Origin: Prorocentrum cordatum
Lineage: Eukaryota > Sar > Dinophyceae > Prorocentrales > Prorocentraceae
DNA: 64,000 nucleotides
NCBI GenBank assembly: GCA_963575745.1
Contig: CAUYUJ010003603.1
Location: forward strand, 245,140-309,139
Reading direction: 5' to 3'
The position numbers were made by a program, and so were the translations under genes. Positions 8,775 through 18,376 of this stretch are shown piece after piece (within the stretch, counting starts at the first letter, position 1; the number at the start of each line of letters is the position of its first letter). Below the pieces are notes generated by a model. It ran no database searches, was not told where the DNA came from, and was given only the letters and a program-made list of their open reading frames with translations.

Positions 8775-11210
8775 GTGGCCGGCCCACGCAGCAAGCCATC
8801 CTGGCAGGCAAGTTCGCAGGGGGTCGCGCAGCCGCATCCTGGCACCCTGGGTCATCTCGCTGGACAGGTGCTCCCATTCGAGAGTAGTGGTGCGAAGGCC
8901 CGAGCTCGGGATCTGCCGCCGCTGCCTCCCCCGCCCCTCGAGGAGGTAGCGAGGTGGGCCCAGACCGCCAGGGGCCCGCGGTGTCGGTTCACACCCGTGG
9001 CCGCGGTGGTCGCGGCTGAGGCGTGGAACCTCATGATGGGCGTGCTCGGCTTCAACCACCCGCGCTGCGGGGTCGCTCGGGAATCGCTCCGTCTCGGGGC
9101 GACGCTGACGCGTGCGCGGGAGACGGCCGCGCGGGCAATCCGCTCGCGGACGGCGGAGCTTGCCCAGCAGCCTCTCGAGACCGTGGCCGTCGCCCCTGCG
9201 GCCGACGCGGTCGCGACCTCGTTGGGGGGCTACGACGGGGGGCCGAGGGCGCGCGCGCCCCCCCCTGCCTCCTGGCGGCGCTGGCCTCTGGCCTGCCGCA
9301 GAAAGAGCGCGCGGCGACCTTGTGCACGATCGGCCTCGTCGACGACGCGGTGGTGCGCTGGCCGGCCGACCCCGCGCTGGTTCTCGGATTTGCCCGACCC
9401 TCTCCCGAAGGCGCGGGTTAGCGTCGGCTCGCAGTTCGCGTGGGAGGCCCTGGCGGTTCACCTCGGGGACCTCGGGGTCTTCGCCGCGCCACCCGTCGAG
9501 GAGCTGGCCCACGTCCGTGGCGAGCTTCTTCTGAACAGGGTCGCTGGCGAGGAGAGGCGCGCGCCGAGGCCTGGGGCCAGCCGCGCCACGAGGCTCATCC
9601 TGAACGCGGTGCTGGGCAGCGCGCTCATCGAGCCCCTCGTGGGGGGAGCGGCCGTGCTTGCGGGATCAACGAACTCGGTGTCGCTGCGCATCCCCGAGGG
9701 GGAGCTGCTCCTGTGGTCGGGCGACGACAGGGAGGTGGCCGTCTTCGTGAGGCGCGCGCCCCGCGCATGGCACCGCCGCGCGGCGGCGGGGCGCCCGCTG
9801 GCGGGCTCGCTCTTCGAGCGGGAGGAGCTTGCAGTGTACCGCGCGTCTGCGGTGACCGCGAGAGGCAGGTCTCTGGCGGCCCCGGTGCGTCAGCCCACCC
9901 CCAGGCGGCTGCGCCGCCTGCCGCCGCCGCGGGGCGCGAGGCTGCCATCGCAGGCGGGATGGCACAGGGGCGCGCCGCGGCCCGTCGCCGCCGCTGCAGA
10001 GGAAGGAGACCCAGCGTGGTGGCAGCTCCGCAACGACGACTTCGACGCGCCCGAGATCGTAGAGAATGGGCACGCCAGGCACCTAATGGACTCGCTGGCG
10101 GAGATCCAGATCACAGCGGGGGCCGGCCATGACAGGACTGGCGTCGCCTATTCGGCGGAGAAGGCTCACTGCAGGCAGCTTGTGGTCGAGCTCATGGGGG
10201 CCGACGGCGCCGGCGAGTCGAACCGCCTGACCGCGTCCTTGGTCAAGTCGCGCGGGGCGATCGCGCTGTGCCTGGCCTCCTCCAGGCTCGAGGCTGAGCC
10301 GCGGCGGCTCGCGATGTTGGTCCCCGGGCGCTCCGCTAGGCCCTTTGAGCCCCAAAGGCCCCTCTGCAGCATGCTCAACAGGGTCTGGCGCTTGAGCTCG
10401 CAGCGCGGCAACGGGAGGCACTCGGCGGCGATGCCCGAGGCGTTGCTGGCCGCCATGCTGGCGACGCCGACGGTCGCGACCTCGCTGCGAGCCAAGATCG
10501 CGGGCGCGGTCACGGTTTCGGACGCGGCCGCGTTCGGCAGTGGCGTTAGCATGCCGGTAGGCCTCCGAGCCAAAGCGGAGGCCAGCCTCAGCAGCGCCCC
10601 GACGCTGGTTGAGCAGATGCAATTGGGGGCTCGCCTGCTGCAGCTGCTCGCGGAGCCCTCAGGGCCCGGGGCGGTCACCCACCCCCTCATCCCGCGGCCC
10701 TTGGCTTTGAGGGCGCCCATGGTGCGCCTCGTCGGCCTGTTCGACGGGATTGGGGGTCTGGCGGTGGCCTTCTCGCGCTCGCTCGCGCGGGCCATGGGCT
10801 GCGCCGCGGCGAAGGCGGTCGCAAGGGCGCGCAGGGCGATGCGCCCGTGCTGGCCATGCGTGATCAGTTGGGGCAACGTGGCGCGCATCACGGCCGCTGT
10901 CGCGCACGCGCTGCGGGGCGCTTACTGCGACGGGGTCGACCCCTGCGCGGCGGTCGCGGGCAGCCCCCGCCAGGACCTGGCCAGGCTGAGCGCGGCGGGC
11001 GCGGGCCGGCACGGCGCGGAGTCCGGCTTGCCCTACGAGGCGCCGCGCTCGTTGGAGTTCCTCAGGGCGGCATTCGGTTTTGAGCTGAAGTGGTTTGCGA
11101 GCACGTCGCGAGCGTCGCGGCGGGGATCAGCAGAGCCCTCGGCGTCGAGCCTTTCCCCGTGTGCCCGTCTGTCCTCGTGCCCCGCCGACGTGTTCGGCCG
11201 TGCAGGATGA
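8775..11210 (+). pseudogene. 811-codon frame: reverse transcriptase plus start of DNA methyltransferase
   Basis: The longest convincing frame in the window. Residues about 270-640 are a reverse transcriptase and residues about 650-775 are the first half of a cytosine-5 methyltransferase. The first 210 residues are less certain and contain low-complexity stretches. The frame leaves the methyltransferase at about 11090, where the homology continues two bases out of phase. It is fused in frame, so RT and methyltransferase were one polyprotein. The start codon chosen by the open frame is arbitrary. Confidence 0.7.
9580..10660 (+). pseudogene. Reverse transcriptase domain
   Basis: In order: fingers segment with RATRLILNAVLGSALIEPLV, then SVSLRIPEGELLLWSGDDRE. 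AVFVRRAPRAWHRRAAAGRP stands at the motif A region, then ASAVTARGRSLAAPVRQ at motif B. The catalytic box is WQLRNDDFDAPEIVE, with the Asp pair at 10035-10040; the residue two before it is Arg where Tyr is expected (Y-x-DD). A thumb-like segment follows, with RPLCSMLNRVWRL and VSDAAAFGSGVS, the latter like the start of an RNase H core (Ser-Asp-Ala-Ser-x-x-Gly-Gly-Gly). Missing aromatic residues suggest loss of activity. Family assignment is by motif order. Confidence 0.8.
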
Positions 11211-11510
11211 GCTGGCAGCCGCCCGCCGCTGCCCCGCTCGCCGTGGTCGCGAGGGGCAAGCTCCGCAAGGACCGCGCGCCGAGGGCCCCCCCCTCTGCGC
11301 GCGGGCTTGGCGTGGCGAGAGGCCCCGCCGGCAGGCGCCCCAGGCGCGCCCCCGAGGCTGGCGCGCTGCAGGCCACTGCCGGGGTTTCCCTCGGCCCCGA
11401 GGGGGCCGCAGCAGGCCTCGGCGGTGGCGCGTGCACGGCGCGAGGAAAACTCGTTCACATATCGGCGTCTACGTCGTCGCACTGCTGGCGCAGATGGTGC
11501 TGCTAGAGGA
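10719..11510 (+). pseudogene. Cytosine-5 DNA methyltransferase domain, catalytic Cys replaced by Arg
   Basis: C5 methyltransferases transfer methyl from S-adenosylmethionine to cytosine in DNA. Motif I is intact as LFDGIGGL at 10737-10760. Motif IV reads AGSPRQDLARLSA. The codon at 10968-10970 is CGC (Arg) where the family has the catalytic Cys of Pro-Cys-Gln; one base change from TGC would explain it. The next conserved block, Gly-Leu-Arg-Gly, is Gly-Arg-His-Gly. After a frame change near 11090, motif VI appears as EHVASVAAGISRALGVEPFP (Glu-Asn-Val became Glu-His-Val). VRPCRMSWQPP stands at motif VIII. Motif X is suggested by REENSFTYRR and, one frame over, HIGVYVVALLAQMVLLEE (11445-11510). 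Spacing I-IV (76 residues) and IV-VI (44) is normal. The target-recognition region is short. Certainly inactive. Confidence 0.85.
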
Positions 11511-11754
11511 GAAGGCGCTGAACAGGCCGCTGGGGGTGCAGGAGCTGGCGCATGGGGGCAGGCGCCGACCGTCGCAGAACGCCAACGGACGGTGCGAGAG
11601 CGAGCCAGGGGACCCAGATACCTTGGCCTCGCGACGGATTGCGCTGCACTGCCTGGCCCGGGCGGAGAAGAGCGGGACCGACGTACAGGCCGCGCGGGCG
11701 CCGCGGTCCAGCCTCGACCCCTTCGCGGCGCAGTGGCGCGCGGTGCTCAGCATG

Positions 11755-12060
11755 GCGTGCCTTGCCGCCAAATGCGTCCACATATACGTCCCAGAGCTGC
11801 AGGCGGCGGCGGCGGCGGCGCTGCGGGGGCGCTCCCGCGCGGCGAGTCGGCGCAGCGGCAGGTGGCCCTATCTCTTCGACAGCCAGATGGTCGCGGCCAT
11901 CATGGCGGAGGGCAGGGGCAGCAGCCGCCGCCCCGGGCCCGCGCTGGCCAGGGGGGGCGCGGTCGCGGCCGCCGCCGACATGGGCCCAGTCGTCATCAGT
12001 TGCGCCGTGTCAGGGGACAGCCCCGCCGACGGACCGACAGGAAGATTGCGGCGTGGCTCG
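11755..12060 (+). pseudogene. RNase H domain of the retroelement
   Basis: The frame 11095-12150 contains CVHIYVPELQAAAAAALRG (Glu codon 11794-11796; compare His-Ile-Asn-Val-Leu-Glu-Leu-x-Ala). LFDSQMVAAIMAEGRGSSRR follows, with Asp at 11878-11880, then a helix. SPADGPTGRLRRGSR at 12019-12060 matches the closing Asn-Pro-Ala-Asp-x-Pro-Ser-Arg box. This Glu, Asp-Ser, Asn-Pro-Ala-Asp pattern belongs to RNase H domains of DIRS- and Ty3-like elements, which remove RNA from the hybrid. It follows the methyltransferase directly, so the methyltransferase sits between RT and RNase H. An uninterrupted G run (12114-12130) follows. Confidence 0.65.
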
Positions 12061-12908
12061 AGGTTCGGGGCCGCCGCGGCCGGCCGCCCAAGCTGCCGCC
12101 CCCGCGCCTGCGGGGGGGGGGGGGGGGGGGCGCAACGCGTGCTCGGCTGAGGCCGGGCGCCCTGCGGGCCTAGTCGCCGCCTCTGCTCTGCGAGAGTGCC
12201 GCGGCAAGGCATCAAAATCCCGCCGTGGTCGGCCGCCTGCCGGTGCGCCGCGGCGTCGAGCGCTGGGCCGAAGGGGCGAGGACGCCGACGCTGATATCGT
12301 CAGGGCCATGGCTAGCCTGGCGCTGAAGGCGGGCGGGGTCAGTGTCGAGCGCCTCCTGATGGTTGCTTCCAAGGGCCTGCTGCGCGGCGGTGCCGCCTTC
12401 GCGCTGTGCAAGGGCGACGCGGCCTGCCAAGCCAATGCGCTATCCTCCGCATCGCCTCGCCCGGGGGGTCGGCGAGGCGCGACGCGGCAGAGGCGGTCGT
12501 CATCGGGGCACCGATCGCCCTCCAGCTGCCGCGGCTCGTCATGCACGGCTTGCACGAGGGTTGCAGGCTCAGCAGACGGCCGCCACGCCAGTTGCGGGCC
12601 CGCGCAGTGCTGGTGGGGCAGCTCAAGCTCCAGCGTCTGTTCCACTGGCGCAGTTGCCGATGCGCGGGCCAAGAGTACAGAATTCGCCCTGGCACGCAGG
12701 CGTTGGGCCAGCAGCCTCGCAGTCCGTGCGCGTGTCGAGGGCACCTGGCCAACTGCGAGCGGGCCCGGCGCAGTGGCGCGCAAAAACGCTTGTCCGATGG
12801 GGTTCCCGTCGCCGCGCGTCTCTCCCAGCTGCCATAGTGCAGTCTCACCTGTTTTATTATGTTAAAGCGCTCACGTTTTTCCCAGCGCCTCCTTTTCGCC
12901 CGCCCCGC
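12061..12908 (+). other. Retroelement 3' region, domain unrecognised
   Basis: The plus frame 11552-12865 stays open here and includes MASLALKAGGVSVERLL and SKGLLRGGAAFALCKGD, which look protein-like but match no domain I know. I looked for the Arg-His-x-x-Tyr pattern of a tyrosine recombinase, as in DIRS elements, and did not find it. Coding character fades at about 12840. Confidence 0.35.
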
Positions 12909-13363
12909 CTCGCGAGGTCCTCTTCCTGATGCACCCCGTGGGCAAGCCAGCGTTGGCCTGGGGGGGTCCACGGCGTCCCTGTGGGGGCCCTGGGCCGCCG
13001 CGCGACGATTCGGCGGCCCCTCGCTCTCGGCTTGGCGCAGCTGCTGCGGGGTCGGCCCAGGGGCGCCGCGGTCGCAGGCGTTGGCGGAGTCCTGAACGGG
13101 GTGCAGGCTGCAGGCAAAGAGGCGGCGGCCTTCCCCCTTTTTTCTCACGGGTCTGGCGTCAGAGGTCCGCTTCCTGTCTCGCCCATGGGCAAGCCAACGG
13201 TGGCCCGTGGCGCGCCGCGTCGTTCCTGGGGGCCCTGGCCCGTCGCGGGCCGCATGGGTGCCCCCCCCGCTCTTGGCGAGGCGTAGCTGTGGCGGGGTCG
13301 CGCCCAGGACGTCGTGGCCGCAGGTGTTGGCGGTGCCCTGGATGGGTCCAGGTTGCAGCAGGT
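12909..13363 (+). repeat. Two direct repeats of ~205 bp just downstream of the retroelement
   Basis: Units 12909-13113 and 13158-13363 share TTCCTG, GGGCAAGCCA, GGGGGCCCTGG, GGCGGGGTCG-like blocks and GCAGGTGTTGGCGG in the same order, with a period near 250 bp. Position and orientation suggest a repeated 3' untranslated segment, but the link to the element is inferred. Confidence 0.65.
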
Positions 13364-13624
13364 CTAGACCGTCTTCTCACTCGCCCCACCTCTCAGAGTC
13401 CTCTCGCAGGCGAGAGGCGGCGGCCCTCTCCCGACCCACCCTCGACAACCCTCGCCCCGATCGCCCTGAGAGAGGGCGCAGGTGACTGGGTGAGGCGGAA
13501 CGGTCGGTGGGACCGGGCTTCATACCTTGATAGGTCCAGCCTAACGGCCAGCAGGGTGCAATGTGGAGCCACGGGGGGGGGCTTCAGGGCGGCCCGTCGG
13601 GCCAACGCGAGGGGAATCGGACTA

Positions 13625-14157
13625 CGCTCGGCGCCCCCCCAGCGTTTCGGGCGAGGGCGGCTTGCGGTCGGGGGCCGCCCTTGGGGGCCCGCCGACGCGG
13701 TCGGCTGGGGGCCCCCCGATTCGGGCCGAATGCTTCCGGGCGAGGCGCAGCGTCCTTGGGGCCGCGGTGTTCGTCCTCGGAAACATAACGGGGGGTCTAG
13801 ATGGGCGTCTGAGCGTAGTGGCCGTTGCCGAGGGAGCACCTGCCCAAAAAACGCATGGCCGTATACACGCATGTGTATGTTCATACGAGGGGGGTGGGTG
13901 CGCCTATCGCCGTCCTGCTACACGTAGCCTCTTGAGGCCCCTTCCCACTAGCCACCCTGTGTAGCTTGCCCTTGTGTTGCCCCGATCTGGCGCCTGAGCC
14001 CAGGGGGTGCGCTCGGCGCCCCCCCCAGCGTTTCGGGTGGGGGCGGCTCGCGGTCAGGGGCCGCCCTTGGGGGCCCGCCGACGTGGTCGGCTGGTGGTCC
14101 CCCGATTCGGGCCGAATGCTCTCGGGCGAGGCACAGCGTCCTGGGGCCGCGGTGCCT
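13625..14157 (+). repeat. Pair of ~150-bp direct repeats, 381 bp apart
   Basis: 13625-13775 and 14006-14157 are close copies. Both run from GCTCGGCGCCCCCCC through CAGCGTTTCGGG, GGGGGCCCGCCGAC, TTCGGGCCGAATGCT and GGGCGAGGC to GGGGCCGCGGTG. The sequence between (13776-14005) has no gene. Confidence 0.85.
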
Positions 14158-14286
14158 GTGTAAAAATAATCACCTAGTTTCGCAACGCTGTTTTTAAACA
14201 TATGTTTTTTAGCTAAAAAAGTTACGCCTGCGCTCTTGCTCAATCTTCAGAAAACCATGGACTTGTTCTACATGTTCATGCAATGC

Positions 14287-14695
14287 GAATCATCGTCATC
14301 GGCGCGATCAGCATCGGCGCAGCCATTGCCCTCGCAAACATCATTGCCACCCCGCCCACATCGCCGATGCCACCCTCGCGTCTGCCGCCGCCGACGTCGC
14401 AATGATACCGCGCCCGCTCGAGTCACCGACTCGCGCTGGCGCGCCCGCGCGTCGGCGCGGCATGCGAGTCGCGCGCGGGCGCCCCCGACGGTCGGCGCCT
14501 CCGCGGCCGCGCCCGTCGCGCCAGACTAGCTGGACGCCCTGCGCGCGAGGTTGCGCGCGTTAGCGCGGCCGCAGCGCTGCGCCGGCCAGCGCCGAGCAGT
14601 CATCGCAATTGCCCGCGCGCGGGTTTGACCGAATTGCGGGTCGGCGGCCGGGCGGGGCGATTGCGCGTGCACTGTGGGCGACAATTCATTGCGAA
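14287..14695 (+). repeat. Repeat R5, copy 2
   Basis: Shares with copy 1, in the same order, GATACCGCGCCCG, AGTCACCGACTCGCG, GCGCGAGGTTGCGCG, GCAGTCATCGCAATTGCC and a GCGGGCGG-rich end. It is shorter than the others, lacking the CAAATGGGCCTC start. Confidence 0.65.
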
Positions 14696-15079
14696 CGCAA
14701 CTCAGTTTTGCAGAGTGCACCTGCGCCGCGACATTGATGGAGCGCCCCGCGCTGATGGCGCTTTATAGATTGTTCAATATCGATTGCGCAGCATAGCGCG
14801 CGCAACATAGACTTCGGAACATCGATCGCAACGCGAACGTTGCGCCACGCATATGACCCCGCATCAATTGCGCGCCGCGCAGGCAGCGCCGCATAGTTCA
14901 TTTCAGAGAAGCGAATGGATCCCCCCCGCCCCCAACCCCAGGATTTAACATGTCACCTTCTCGCGTTGCTCATCGCGCATGGTCCCGGTCGCTCGCCCAT
15001 GCCAAATTGATTTCGCACAGGCCAGGGCAGTCGCTCATCGACCCCCCCGCCACCCCGCGGACAAAGTTCGCGAGCGCGC

Positions 15080-16400
15080 TCGCTAATCAGAAATGTTTCG
15101 TTCCGCGCGCGCTCCGTCGCGCGCGCGCGCCGGAATCTTTGTTCACAGACCGCCGCGCTAACGAGGGCGTCAAAATCGGGCGCGCCGAAAACATCAAGAG
15201 CAACAGACAGCGATTTCGGCGCGGCAGTTTTCGCCGCAACGCGCGCGCTCGCGCTCTTGCAAATTCGCGAGAAAACCAGCGGCTGTTCCACCCCTCCGCG
15301 AATCCCCCACGGCCCCCCGCGCGCGCTGTCCGGAAAAAAGGCAAACAAGTGGGCTAGGCGCACGCGCGCGCGTCGTCGCGCGCGCGATCCGGAATCTTCA
15401 GACACTTATATCGCGCCGCGCGGATGCCAACGTCGAGCGCCCCGCAGACGCGCGAAAACAACAAATTGCCTGCTTTCTCGCGAGTACTCGAGCAAGCCAC
15501 GGTCGTGTTTTGAAAGTTCCATCGACTGCGACAGATTGGGTCTCTCGCGCGCGCGGCAAAATCATTCAATAACCCCGGGCCCCGCGGGGATTTCAATGCC
15601 GAGCGCCCCGCAAACGCCGGGGGGGAGGGTGGCGGTGACATTGCACGAGAGAGAAAAATGCACGCTCTCATGCTTTTCCGGCTTCCACAGAATCCCATGC
15701 GTTTTCTTTCAACGCTCCCACCCGCTCTACCAGCGGAGCTCTCGCGCGCGCATCTCGGAATCATTCGAGCACCCTTGCGCGCTCGCTGTCGCAATGATAC
15801 CGCCGCGAAAAACGAGGCGAAACGCGCGCGCGCGTCGCCGCGCGCGCGCCGCGCCGGTTTCAACGCCGAGCCCCCGCAAACAAATATTCAACAAATGGTT
15901 TCGCAGCGAGGATGTCCAACGAGCTTGCGCTCGCATTCTTGCGAGTTCTTCAGCAAGCCCGGGGTGTTTCAACGGTTCCATGAATCGCGACCATACACCT
16001 TTACATATATACACATATGTCCTAATACACGCACGCACATATATATATATACACATTAAGTATCGATGCGCACATCTACATACATATATACATATGTAAA
16101 AGAGATTCCGCGCGGGAGTTGCCCTAGCAACACGCGCGTTCGCGCTCTTGCGGAGTCTCAAGAAGCCCGTTGCTTCCCCACCGCTTCCATCAGCATCAAC
16201 CAAGCGGTCCTCTCGCGAGCGCGCGCCGACATCAGTCGAACGCCCTGGTCCGCGCGCTGTCGCGAGAAGCCCTGCGAAGAACGGGGCGAAATGCACGCGC
16301 GCGCGTCCTCGCGCGCGCGCGCGCCGGAATTTTGGGAGCCTGTCGCGCCGCGCGGATTTCAACGCACAGCGCCGAAAACAATTGGAACAACGTATTCGAC
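15080..16400 (+). repeat. Degenerate tandem repeat rich in CGCGCGCG, about four units
   Basis: Each unit has a CGCGCGCGCGCCGGAATCTT-like block (near 15128, 15385, 15840 and 16315), then TTCAACGCCGAGCGCC or similar. A Leu-Ala-rich CTTGCGAGTTCTCAAGCAAG-like block follows. Unit lengths range from about 250 to 475 bp. A CA/TA-rich insertion (16000-16100) splits unit three. Long stretches are free of stops but no protein is recognisable. Confidence 0.6.
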
Positions 16401-16920
16401 CAAATGGGCCTCTCGCGTGCGCGCGCGTCGAAATCGTTCAAACGACTTTGCGCGCGTGCTGGGCCAGGGGGGCAACGCGACCCCTGTCAAGTGCTGCCAC
16501 GCGGGGCACTCGCGCGCGGCGAAACCCGATTCGCAACCTTCGTCGCCGACGCGAGGACACCATCATCGTCAACGGCGTGATCAGCATCGGCGCCGTCAGT
16601 GCCATTGCCGTCGTCAACGGCATCGCTACTACGGTCAACGTGTCTGCCGTCGCCCTGATACCGCGCCCGTCCGAGTCACCGACTCGCGCGGAAATGCCCG
16701 CGCGCCGGCGCGGCTTGCGAGACGCGCTAGGATTTCCCCAACGGCCAGCGCCATCGCGCCGGCCGCTCTGTGCGCGAGGTTGCGCGCCAGCGCGGCCGCG
16801 GCGATGTGCCAGACAGTGCCGAACAGTCATCGCAATCGCCGCCGCGTGGGTTTTGCAAGCCAAGTTGCGGGTGGGCGGGTGGGATGATTGCGCGAGCAGT
16901 GGGGCTAACATTGTCAAGTT
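16401..16920 (+). repeat. Repeat R5, copy 3
   Basis: Again starts CAAATGGGCCTCTCGC and runs through GATACCGCGCCCG and AGTCACCGACTCGCG to TTGCAAGCCAAGTTGCGGG and GGGCGGGTGGGATG. It follows directly on the 15080-16400 repeat, as a similar sequence does after copy 2, suggesting that R5 and that repeat were once parts of one unit. Confidence 0.7.
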
Positions 16921-17049
16921 CGGCAAGGCGAACTGCATCACATAAATTGCATGTGATAAATGGCTGGAAAGACGGTCAGGGGTTTCACGCTGGCCAAAAT
17001 ATGTTTGTGAATCTGTGTTCGTGTGTATGTGAGCGTGTCCGTGCGTGCA

Positions 17050-17050
17050 T

Positions 17051-17129
<79 letters not shown>

Positions 17130-17190
17130 CGTTGTTGTGCGTGTGTGTTCGTATGTTGTGCATGTGTTTGTGTGTGTGCGGGGGTGTGAT
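17050..17190 (+). repeat. (GT)n microsatellite
   Basis: About 140 bp of GT dinucleotides with a few interruptions. Confidence 0.95.
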
Positions 17191-18374
17191 TACTTCTATT
17201 TCGAACATTTTGTGTGGAGCCTTCAAGACCCTCCTGGGGCGGGCCTGGAGAAGTCGGCCCCGCAAGCGGATGCGCTCCATTAAGCGCCCCCTCGAAGCCC
17301 AGCGCATCGTTTGTTTGGGTTTTCTTTGGGTTCGCGTGGGCGCCATTGAGGACTTTGGATGGCATGTTCAGGTTTTTCTTGAGGCATCACAGGCCCATCC
17401 GAAGCAAACCTGTGGGAATGCCCGAGTAGCTGTAAACATGTATGGTTGTCCAATGACGCTTGTACCCTGCTGGTACATTTGGGGGGTCCGTCGTTGCCTA
17501 CGGTTGTCTTCTGGCTCTCCTGGGTATTGGACGCGTGGCGGAGGCCATCCCGGTTGAAATTTGGCCATCTGGCGTTATCGTGGACGATCTAACCGCTCGC
17601 GGACCCGGGGAGAACCTATTTTTCAAAGGCATGGGAGCTTGATGCACGTCTCAAACCGTCAATACTATCCCAAGACGGTCCAGAACAGCCCCAAGACGGG
17701 CGGCACTGGGGCCCAGTTGTAAGAAATGAGAACCGTTAAGTGCAATCACTGTTTGGGGAATGAATGATTTTGGCATCTTAGGGCCCGGGGGGCTCTTCGG
17801 CAGTCTTGAGGCCATCTTGGGCGTCTGTGAGCGATCTTGGGGCGACTTGGGGCATCCTTGCCCTTTCGGGGGCCTCTTTAGGGACATCTAGGCCCGGTTT
17901 GGGGCCGTCTTGGGACAATCAACCATTCAATCGACAACCGCATGGACACGTCGTTGCGAGTATTACGTCGTGGGGGAAGCAATGGGCAGGGGCAGGGGTG
18001 AATATCCTCCCCAGGATCTATAGAAGTGATCGCATTCTAATGCCTAGAGGGCTGGTGGGATTGCGCTGGATCGCAACGGTTGGATAAGCAGCGTGTTTCT
18101 GTCCCACAGTTGCAGACACGAAGAGTCATACTGGACGTGCAGCGCAATTCAAATCAACGATTCTGCTCACAGAGCGGGCACATGGTAGCGCCATGTCGCT
18201 GCCCTTGGAAAGTATACGTGCTTGGACGTCAGAGGTCGGAGAGTGATGTTGATCATGGTGTGGTGAATCGTTTGTTGTTTTAGCTTGTGCTCGCGAAGAC
18301 GACTTCCACAATTATCCCGGCAAAGCAACCTAACAGCGATGTGTAGAAGCATAGCTGGAAACATTGCCTGTGGT
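17191..18374. other. No gene seen; one short CTTGGGGCC-type patch
   Basis: The 12-bp CTTGGGGCC-type pattern occurs at about 17790-17915. Elsewhere frames are short and without recognisable motifs. Confidence 0.6.
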
Positions 18375-18376
18375 AT

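Larger units (their letters stand above)
6478..12840 (+). mobile_element. Degenerate retroelement: gag-like, RT, DNA methyltransferase, RNase H
   Basis: About 6.4 kb of uniformly GC-rich plus-strand sequence carries, in order, a gag-like region, a reverse transcriptase with a DD box, a cytosine-5 DNA methyltransferase and an RNase H. The domains are spread over all three frames with in-frame stops, so this is a decayed copy. Capture of DNA methyltransferases by retrotransposons has been reported in dinoflagellates and in a charophyte alga (established knowledge, recalled). The RNase H resembles those of DIRS- or Ty3-like elements. No tyrosine recombinase, integrase or terminal repeat was recognised, so the order-level class is open. 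Boundaries are set by the purine tract on the left and by loss of coding character on the right. Confidence 0.75.

Noticed and set aside
12061-12865. Tyrosine recombinase expected after a DIRS-like RNase H
   Set aside because: No Arg-His-x-x-Tyr arrangement could be read in any plus frame.
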